From contig NC_077234.1 in NCBI RefSeq assembly GCF_027887165.1, positions 141,599,857 through 141,663,856 on the forward strand: DNA of 64,000 nucleotides, written 5' to 3'. Made by a program: the position numbers and the translations under genes. A model generated the notes under the pieces. That model ran no database searches. It saw nothing but the letters and a program-made list of their open reading frames with translations, and was not told where the DNA came from. Source of the DNA: Monodelphis domestica (taxonomy: Eukaryota; Chordata; Mammalia; Didelphimorphia; Didelphidae). Position 1 is the stretch's first letter; every line of letters begins with the position of its first letter. Positions 56,829-64,000 of this stretch are shown piece after piece.

Positions 56829-58129
56829 GTTTTGTTTATATTTATCAATCTACAGAATTTCCATCATGACCCAAAGAAATCGACATGGGAGGAGTTGGGA
56901 TGACTCAGTCATTATAGAGGACAACTTCATAGTAAAGGCATAATGTGAGATCACAAGGGAATTTTCAAAGGAAAATAGAAGGGTTGGTTTTTTTCATATA
57001 TTTCTCATTGGGAAGTTCTTGAACTCTGGATTTTCCAGGGTTTGAACAGACAGAGTTCAATTATTTGGTAGTGGCTTTGCTGTTTTCATGGCAAACTCTT
57101 CCTCTGAGGCCCCAGGGATTACACTAAAAAAAGATGAAGAAGAGAACATTAACTGGACCTAAAGATCCAGTTCTTATTCTTTCTGATTCATAGATATACT
57201 TTCAAGAGTTTAATGAAATAGCAATATAAAGATTATTTATATTATCTATTAGAATAATTACACTATTTTAATTACAGAAAAATTTTTGGTGTGAGGGTAA
57301 ACTACAGTTGGAAAGTACCTTGGGAGCTCATGAGATAGGGGAAAATGTGAAAAAATGATCAAACAGTAGGATAGGCTTAATCATATATTTAGAGTGAAAT
57401 TGGGGTGGGCACTGGAGAAATTGAGGGACCAATTTGATCCTTCTTATCCACATATATACAAGGAATCTGAAAAGGATCAGCACTTAGATCTCCCAGGCAT
57501 TATAATGGATAATTTAGGGTTTGGAATTTGACCTGGTTGATTACCCACAGTACTCTAGTCTCTCTTTAGCCACAACTCCTTAGTTCCATTGTTAAGAACT
57601 GTCTCTGTGCAAGAGTTGATCACCTTTAAATGGACTTCTTTGTAGAAATTCATTGATTTTTAAAAAGAGACTAGTTCTATTTGAAAGGTTAAAAAAAATC
57701 TTGAGAAATAACTACAGCATAATTATTATATCTCAAGAGACTCCCTTTTAGGCTCTTTTTCGCTATAAATTTTTGCTTTTGCTATAAATTACAGTGTTGT
57801 ATAGTTCAGTCCCATCAAGTTTCTATCACCTATGCAAAAAGAAGAGTAATTTCACAGTCTAGTAAAGAATGATTCTTTGTAACTTATACTACAATTTCAA
57901 CTAATATAGTAAGTTAACTATATTTTAACCTACTTTTACCTTACTTTCAAAAATTTGTATGGCCAAATAAGTGCTTCAGCCTTAGAAGTAGAAATCTTGG
58001 GGGAGTGAATTTTATTTTATTTTTCTATATGATTCCGTAGTTTAATTTTTTTTGTAACTTTGTTAGAATTTCCATTAAAGCCTTGGATACTTTCACTCTA
58101 CAAGATAACATACAGGACCATAGTACTTT
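56829..58129. other. Unassigned, apparently single-copy sequence
   Basis: 1.3 kb without transposon or coding signal. Confidence 0.5.
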
Positions 58130-58336
58130 GAGATCATAGAATTTGATTGGGAAAGGGAATTTTGAAGCTTTCTGATTCACTCTCACTCTGATTTTAAAAG
58201 TGATGAAACTGAGGTATAGAAAGGTTGTTAGTCATTTACTTGATAATGGAGACAATAAATAAATAACCCAATATTTGAAGCAAGGCCTGGTTCCAAATCC
58301 AGAATTCTCTCTCCTATGCTATTTCTTGCCTCTGTT
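58130..58336 (-). mobile_element. MIR/THER-type SINE, antisense
   Basis: 'gtgatgaaactgaggtatag', 'aggcctggttccaaatccag', 'ttctctctcctatgctattt' follow the reversed CORE-SINE; the text to the left matches the MIR3-like head. Confidence 0.65.
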
Positions 58337-58727
58337 CATTTAAATAAAGTGACTACAAAACTTGATTGAACTAGTTCCCTGTATAAGTGAACATTCTAAA
58401 ATTTAATGAAATAATAACATGATGATTAACTATGGTAACTACTAGTACCAACTCCAAAAGACAATGTCCAAAGATGCAATAATTGTTTTTAAAATAGCAA
58501 CAGAGAGCTTGTTCAATCAATCACATCAAGTGTAACATCTCAGGTGGCTCATATTAAACATGTCCACTGTTCATCACTTGTATTTATGAGATAAAATTCT
58601 GAATTAAATTTGTACTCCTTGTTTTTCTTTCTTTTTTTAATAGAAACAATTAAGAAAAAATAGTTATCCAGTCATATGAAATTCCTCTCCAAATAATTTC
58701 TTATAAACTGAGTAGTTCTGGAAATGA
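58337..58727. other. Unassigned AT-rich sequence
   Basis: Nothing recognised. Confidence 0.5.
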
Positions 58728-59005
58728 CATCATAGTCTGACAATTTGGCACTTTCTTAGCTATCTGGGAATTGGAATGCAACATAAAAAGTATTGGCATG
58801 ACTGTAAGCATCTGGGAATGGCATCCCAACTCAGAAATCTGGCTTGTGATAGGTAACTGGAAGTTATATCATAGCTCAGAACTATGGCATACACCCAGAG
58901 ATCAAGAAATTAAATCATAGCATAATGACTTGGAATGTCCCAAAGTATCTGGGAAAGTTACCATAGCAAAATGATTTGGCATTACTTTAAAGATATGTGT
59001 CTGGC
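58728..59005. repeat. Degenerate tandem repeat, ~46-bp unit, six copies
   Basis: Units begin near 58,728, 58,776, 58,821, 58,866, 58,912 and 58,959. The shared words per unit are 'atcatagctcagaa' (or close), 'ttggcat', 'ctttaagtatctggga' and 'agtta'. Units are well diverged from each other, so the array is old. No transposon family is recognised. The minus-strand ORF at 58,987-59,181 overlaps only its edge. Confidence 0.75.
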
Positions 59006-59174
59006 ATCACCATCCAACACTTGAAATATTGGGTATGCCAATCTTCAGAATATGCTTCTATCATTGATATGGTCTTTATATCTATCCATATTTGCATTGT
59101 GTGCTTCAGAATCATGCTACCAGAGAATAGGCACAATGTTTGCTTAGTTTGTTTTACCTTGCCAAATTCATCAT

Positions 59175-60005
59175 GATTCAATCACAGAATCATAGAATTT
59201 GTGAGTTTGTTTTGATCTGATTTGCTTTAAATCCAATCCACACCTTAAAAAAGTATATTCTATGCCACAAACTTGATAGGCGGCCAAACCTTTATTTGAA
59301 AATATTCAGTTGGAGGAACCTGCTACTTGCCAAAGCAGCCCATTTCACTTTCAGATAGCAATTAATAAATTAATTAAGATTTCTTTTTCCTCATATAAAG
59401 CATAAATGGACTTATTTCAAATCCATCCAGTGTTCCTAGTTCTGTCCTTTGGGACCTAGCAAAATTTATCTAATCCCTATTCCATATAACAGCCTTTCAA
59501 ATATCTAAAAATTATCACACCTCTCCTCCTTCTTCCCACCCTCCCAGTCTTCTCCTCTGCAGGCTAAGTATCACATATTCTGACAACCAATTCTTATTGG
59601 GAATGTTCTTAACACCCTACACCATCCTTCTGGCTCCCCTAAACATTCTTCCACTTGGTATTTTAAATAGATTCAATTTCCAGTACTAAACATAACCCTT
59701 CCAATTTAATCTGATCAAGGCTCAGTTAAATAAAACTATTATACCTTTTAAATCATATAACTTTTCTTGGCTAAAATATTGTGCAATTAGCTCATTTTGA
59801 ACCAACTAAATTCCTCATATATTTTCTCTCATGAAATAACATCTTAGTCACATTTCCCTCTATTGTATGTTACATTTATTTCTAAATCCATATGTAAAAT
59901 AGTGCACTTATCCCTATTGAATTCAGTTTAATTTGCTTTGGTCCAATATTCTAGCTGGTAGAGATATATAGAGATCCATGCTAATTTCATCTCCCAATGA
60001 GACAG
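59175..60005 (-). mobile_element. L3/CR1 LINE 3' region, antisense, with terminal octamers
   Basis: The left end 'atcacagaatcatagaattt' is the reverse complement of the CR1-type terminal repeat (ATTCTATG)n. Rightwards follow reversed CR1/L3 words: 'cctttatttgaaaatattca', 'aagcagcccatttcactttc', 'cctagttctgtcctttggga', 'ttctcctctgcaggctaagt', 'atccctattgaattcagttt', 'ccaatattctagctggtaga'. No open frame; 5'-truncated at about 60,005. Confidence 0.8.
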
Positions 60006-60039
60006 TTACTCCTTTTATTTTTTTTCTTATAACTATTGA

Positions 60040-60215
60040 CTTTCAGAGCAAGAAGATCCTCAGAGATCTTTTAATCTAGTCTACTTATTAGATATAAATG
60101 GACTGAAGACTGGTTGGGTTAAGTAACCTGTTCAACCTCCCTTAGCTAGTTAATGACAGGACCACAAGTAGACACCAAGGTTTCCCAATTCTTCATACTC
60201 TTTTATTTATAATCT
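60040..60215 (-). mobile_element. MIR3/THER-type SINE, antisense
   Basis: 'cctcagagatcttttaatct', 'ggttgggttaagtaacctgt', 'ttagctagttaatgacagga', 'gacaccaaggtttcccaatt' are reversed CORE-SINE blocks. Confidence 0.65.
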
Positions 60216-60548
60216 TTATAATATTAGTTGATTAAGTTATTTCCATTTCTTGAATTCCCTATCATAATATTTTAATTACTCTTTAAATGTTTAGTAACAA
60301 ATTCAATTTTTTAAAATGAGATATACTTCACACATTTTTCATTTATAAATACAAGTTCTAAAAGTATTTGATTTTTCTAAAAAATAAATATGTAGAGCTT
60401 GTTAAAAAGTACTGATCATTTTGCTGTAACTAATTACTTAAAAAAGAGAAATAATACCAGGCTTAAAAGTTTTCTTTACTAATTCACTATGTAATAGTTC
60501 AATATATAGCAGCATACTAAATGCAGCTCTGATGCTACTTCATGGTAA
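60216..60548. other. Unassigned AT-rich sequence
   Basis: Nothing recognised. Confidence 0.5.
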
Positions 60549-60556
60549 ACCTAGAT

Positions 60557-61044
60557 CAGTGATGGTGATCCTTTTATAGATGGAGTGCCAGGCCCTGCCC
60601 CCATCCAACCCTCTAGACCTTGTGCTGTGCTGCTACTGCTGCCATCCCCCACCATAGACCACAAGCCATGCCCATCCCCTTACCCTACATAGGGGAGTGA
60701 AGAAGTATTTCTACTGGGCTACTAGGCAGAGGGATGAGAATACAAATGAAATGAATGAAAAAAGACAAGAGAAATGTCATCAGAGGTGAAGAGGGGGAGG
60801 GGCTAGCTCTGCCACCTGTGAGCCACCCACCTTACCCCCTGTGAGCTCCTATCAGACTGCTGGGCAGAGAGGCTGGTGAAAAAAAATATCAGGCATGGTA
60901 GAGAGGAGGAAGGGAACAACTCTTCCTGAGTCCCTATGCCTTTCTAGAAATGAACTCAGGGGAGGTTGGGAGGGTGGCTGAGTCCCCACAAAGAACACTC
61001 CATGTGCCATCTTTGGCACCTGTGCAATAGGTTCACCATCACTG
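60557..61044. mobile_element. Non-autonomous hAT DNA transposon with TIRs and 8-bp TSD
   Basis: Left end CAGTGATGGTGATCC and right end GGTTCACCATCACTG are inverted copies (hAT type CAGTG...CACTG). Flanks ACCTAGAT (60,549-60,556) and TCCTAGAT (61,045-61,052) are an 8-bp duplication with one change, the hAT signature. Next to the TIRs, 'gatggagtgccaggccc' and 'tgtgccatctttggcacctg' match the well-known mammalian 'gagtgcc...ggcacc' hAT arms. The GC-rich interior, 488 bp overall, has no transposase. The ORF at 60,966-61,184 crosses the right end and is chance. Confidence 0.9.
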
Positions 61045-61052
61045 TCCTAGAT

Positions 61053-61339
61053 GAAATAATAAGAGTAAATCTTGACAAGTCCTGCCAAAGTGGAAAAGTT
61101 TCTAAAACAAGATCATCACTACCTCTTATATCACAATTAACTTACCTAAATAATTCTCTTTACAAGAACATGTCAACCAGGTGATTAAGTCATTTCTTTA
61201 AAGTAACATCTGAAGCCTATAAGTCAGTAAAGCATTGTGATTTATATTGTTAAAGGGAATATTCACACTCAGAAAATGTTGGATTTTTAAGTATTGAGTG
61301 AGTATACAGTTAAAATTGATCTCTTCTGGCACATTATAC
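61053..61339. other. Unassigned sequence
   Basis: Nothing recognised. Confidence 0.5.
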
Positions 61340-61490
61340 CTGTTTATGTACTTCATACCCTCTTTATACTTTACTTACTTGTGTATATACCCTTCTTTGC
61401 TCTCTCTACTTAACTGCTCCTACACCAGTTAAAAACTTTTGAGATCAAGAAGCATCTTATTCTTCTTGTCACAAATTATACCTAGACTAT
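61340..61490 (+). mobile_element. Possible L2 3' fragment
   Basis: 'ttacttgtgtatatacccttc', then 'ttgagatcaagaagcatctt' resembles the L2 3' UTR ('ccttgagggcagggactgtctt'). Weak. Confidence 0.35.
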
Positions 61491-62557
61491 GGATAATACA
61501 TATTGATAATTCATAAACTATTTGTTTTATGAGTTAAAAATTTAGTTCATTGAATAATTTATTCTTTCATTAAAGTAGAAATTTATTGTCCACAGTCTAC
61601 CACAAATTCTCTGTGCTATATCTATTCAGAGTTCCAGGACCTTTCATCTAGAGAGCTTATCATTGTGTGAATATCAATATTATACTTATTCTAGGAATCT
61701 TTCTATTTCATGATATTTTTATACTCATCATATATGTTTGAAAATTATTTTAAAAATGATTCTTTTGAGCAGTTTTTGATTGACAATATGATGTAGACTC
61801 TTCATGCAGACAAATATATGTCTCCATTAACCATTGAATGTATTCTTTTTAATTTTTGGATACTATTGTTAATATTAACCACCTCCATGGTACCTCTGGC
61901 AGAATAGTTGTGATAATAAAAAAAATCTGAATTTTTGTATCATAAAGTCATTGGAAATACTACACAATTTCAAAAGGGCAATTTTCTGTTCTGGGATTAA
62001 GATTCTGGGTTCTCCTTATTTTTCATTTATAGTTTTATCTAAGAAAATGTGGACAAACTAATGATATAATCTCTAGCCCAAGACTCATTTTCTCCCCAAT
62101 GAGAATCCAGGGCTTGCAGAGTTATAATTTCTTGGGGCTACCTGGAGTTAACTCAAGACCAATCTTCAAAGTAAAACTTAAATATTTATTGCTGACATCT
62201 AGATTTTTCTCTCTATGGGTAACAGTCCCCTACTTTAAAATCTACACTATGGTATTAAGAGTAACAAGACAACTTTAATGTTACCCATCACAAAAAATCC
62301 ACCAAACACTGAGGATATAAAAGAGCCTATCAATAAATAAAGGGCCATAAATAAATGATATTGACCATTATACACCATTTCCAAGAGAAAGGCACTTTAG
62401 AGAACTAATGAAAAAAATATTCCATATTCACCTTGGACCTAAACCATTTGAAAAATTGATAGCAATGCAAATTAATATGATCCGTATTTTTCCTTCCCAG
62501 CCACATAGAAGGAAAACACTCTTAAGTACATTTTTCTTTCTTCAAAAAATAGTTGTT
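61491..62557. other. Unassigned, apparently single-copy sequence
   Basis: No recognisable element. The 85-codon ORF at 62,408-62,665 runs across the start of the L1 and has no domain. Confidence 0.5.
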
Positions 62558-64000
62558 GAGAAGCAAAGATGGCCACTTAGAAGCAGCAAAAGTCTAGACC
62601 TCTGTGAAAACCCTTCTACACCAATCAAAAGCAAAGTGCTTCAAGGGTACAGGAAAAAATTCTAACAAGGCAGAGCTGGGGAATCCTCCTGCTTGATTCA
62701 ACTTAAAAGGTATGCAGAGAAGACTGAATTCTCAGGTTTAAGGAAAAGGAAAAAAGGAAGGTCCCAGGACCCCTTCCCCACCTACTGTACTGAATCTCTA
62801 GTGATTGCTGGAATCTCAGGGTGAGGGCTCCAGCCCAGAGGGAATGCCTTGCTACCACAGTTGTGCCAAACTCAGGGCTCTAACCACAACTAGCAGGGAG
62901 GAAGCGGGAGGAGAGGCATGGAATGGTGGGCAGCCTAGTCTTAGCCACTACTCTCCATCTTCTGCCTCCACTTCTCTCCAGATATGCTCCACCGTGGTTT
63001 AATCTAGTCTGTCAAATAGGGTGGTTAAGAAATCTTCAGAGGGCAAAGAAGTTCAATCTCTAACACCCTTCTCCCACTGATTGTACTGAGAGGTGACTTA
63101 AGAATCTTGCTGACTAAGATCCCAGGGTGAAGGTTGGAACCAAGACAAAATACCTTGATAATGATGGGAAGCACAGCTCCCTTTAGTCTCCATACCTTTA
63201 CCTACATCTTCAGCTACTGCTGCCAGCTAGAGAAGATCTGACCTCAGGGCTTATTAATACTCCATAAACCTAATCTAGTCAATTAGCAGGGCAGAGAAGA
63301 AGCCCCTTCAGGACAGAATATCCCAAAGCCACAGATCCAGCAAATAATCAGAGGAGCAAGATTATAGCCAATGAAGGGGGGGGGGGGAGGAAAAAAAATG
63401 AATAAACAACAGAAAAAGAAAAAAAATATAATAGATAGCTTCTATCCAGGATATGAACAAAGAGAAAGTGGAACAGAGGAAGACCAAGGAACACCTAACA
63501 AAAACACAGAAACTCCAGTGAACTGAACTCAGGCTTTGAAAGAACTCAAAAAAAATTAAAAATAATTAAGAGAACCTGAAGATAATTGGGAAAAGAAATT
63601 AAAAAGCAAAATATATCATCTGGAAATGGAGGCAAATGAATGAAAACAAGAAAACGGTATCTTGAAAGCCAGAACTGACCAGTTTGAAAACAAGGCAAAG
63701 AAAGTCAAAGGTGACCTACAAAGAAATACAGACCAGAAGGAGAAGGATGACCAAAAATCCAGGGATGAAATTTAGTCTTTAAAAATTAGAATCTAACAAC
63801 TAGAAGTAAATGACTTCACAAGGCAGCAAGATTCTATAAACAAAATCAAAAGAATGAAATAATTGAGGAAAATATGAAACACATCACTGATAAAGCTATA
63901 GACCTAGAAAATAAATCCAGGTAAGACAATTTAAGAATTATTGGACTACCAGAAGATCATGACAAAAGAAAAAAACATGGACATCAATTCTATAGGAAAT
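62558..64000 (+). mobile_element. LINE-1 5' end with monomers and start of ORF1 (continues past the window)
   Basis: The 5' end 'agaagcaaagatggccactt' is of L1 type. A GC-richer 5' UTR runs to about 63,340, then an A-rich run-in with a 12-base G tract (63,377-63,388), then ORF1 text from about 63,560: coiled-coil remnants, 'gaagtaaatgacttcacaag' (as 'gaagccaatgatctcacaag' at 18,017 in the HAL1-like ORF1) and, at about 63,936, 'ttaagaattattggactacc', the 'LRIIGLP' motif. Stops (for example in 'gaaatttagtcttt' near 63,770) break the frame. The right end and TSD lie outside the window. Confidence 0.85.
62770..63330 (+). repeat. Two ~290-bp tandem monomers in the L1 5' UTR
   Basis: Unit 1 (from about 62,770: 'ccttccccacctactgtact', 'tctcagggtgagggctccag', 'aatgccttgctaccac') is repeated as unit 2 (from about 63,064: 'ccttctcccactgattgtac', 'tcccagggtgaaggttggaa', 'aataccttgataatg'). 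Unit ends also match ('taatctagtctgtcaaatag' and 'taatctagtcaattagcagg'). The units are diverged. Confidence 0.75.

Noticed and set aside
58728..59005. CRISPR-like array
   Set aside because: Units are tandem and diverged throughout with no constant repeat/variable spacer pattern, and the genome is mammalian.

Overview
The window looks like non-genic, AT-rich DNA from a marsupial; I cannot tell an opossum from an Australian species. The evidence is the repeat set: L1 elements of marsupial type, two kinds of tRNA-derived marsupial SINE (one with the head 'gcacctgggtagctcaatgg', one Mar1-like with an RTE/BovB-like tail), many worn THER1/MIR, L2 and L3/CR1 relics, several short LTRs and two hAT DNA transposons. 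I find no intact protein-coding gene, no exon with splice context and no RNA gene. Nearly every short ORF is a piece of a dead LINE or its antisense shadow.

Layout. 1-13,900: old sequence with L2 relics (the best, 3.3-4.45 kb, still carries the antisense trace of an L2 reverse transcriptase), an L1 3' end, a Mar1-like SINE, MIRs and long unassigned stretches. 13.9-15.1 kb: a THER1-like SINE split by an LTR. 15.7-22.1 kb: a nested stack in which an antisense L1 was hit by a 5'-truncated sense L1, that L1 by a HAL1-like element (ORF1 but no ORF2), and the right arm of the oldest L1 by a SINE. 22-28 kb: MIRs, a long L2 relic and an A-rich block. 28.1-31.3 kb: a 5'-truncated L1 with a perfect 14-bp target-site duplication (TSD), followed by an inverted L1 3' end. 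32-44 kb: mostly old single-copy-looking sequence with an L1 relic, an L3/CR1 relic, a probable LTR and microsatellites.

44.9-55.3 kb: an HNRNPDL processed pseudogene with its own TSD, and beside it an L1 that keeps both ends and a 10-bp TSD. That L1 carries two roughly 0.6-kb monomers in its 5' UTR and was later hit by three antisense solo LTRs that look related; one LTR carries a SINE. 55.4-62.5 kb: another solo LTR with a TTTA duplication, an L3/CR1 relic that keeps its terminal octamer repeat, a decayed 46-bp tandem array and a complete hAT element. 62.56 kb to the end: the 5' end of another L1, with tandem monomers and the start of a broken ORF1.

The elements do not work together as a cellular system. 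The window is a record of L1-driven retrotransposition (L1, HAL1, SINEs, processed pseudogene) with LTR and hAT insertions on top. The most informative points are the nested order, the 5' UTR monomers found in three L1-type elements, the HAL1-like element sharing its 3' end with autonomous L1s, and the three related LTRs in one L1. Family names come from remembered consensus features and have not been checked against a repeat library.
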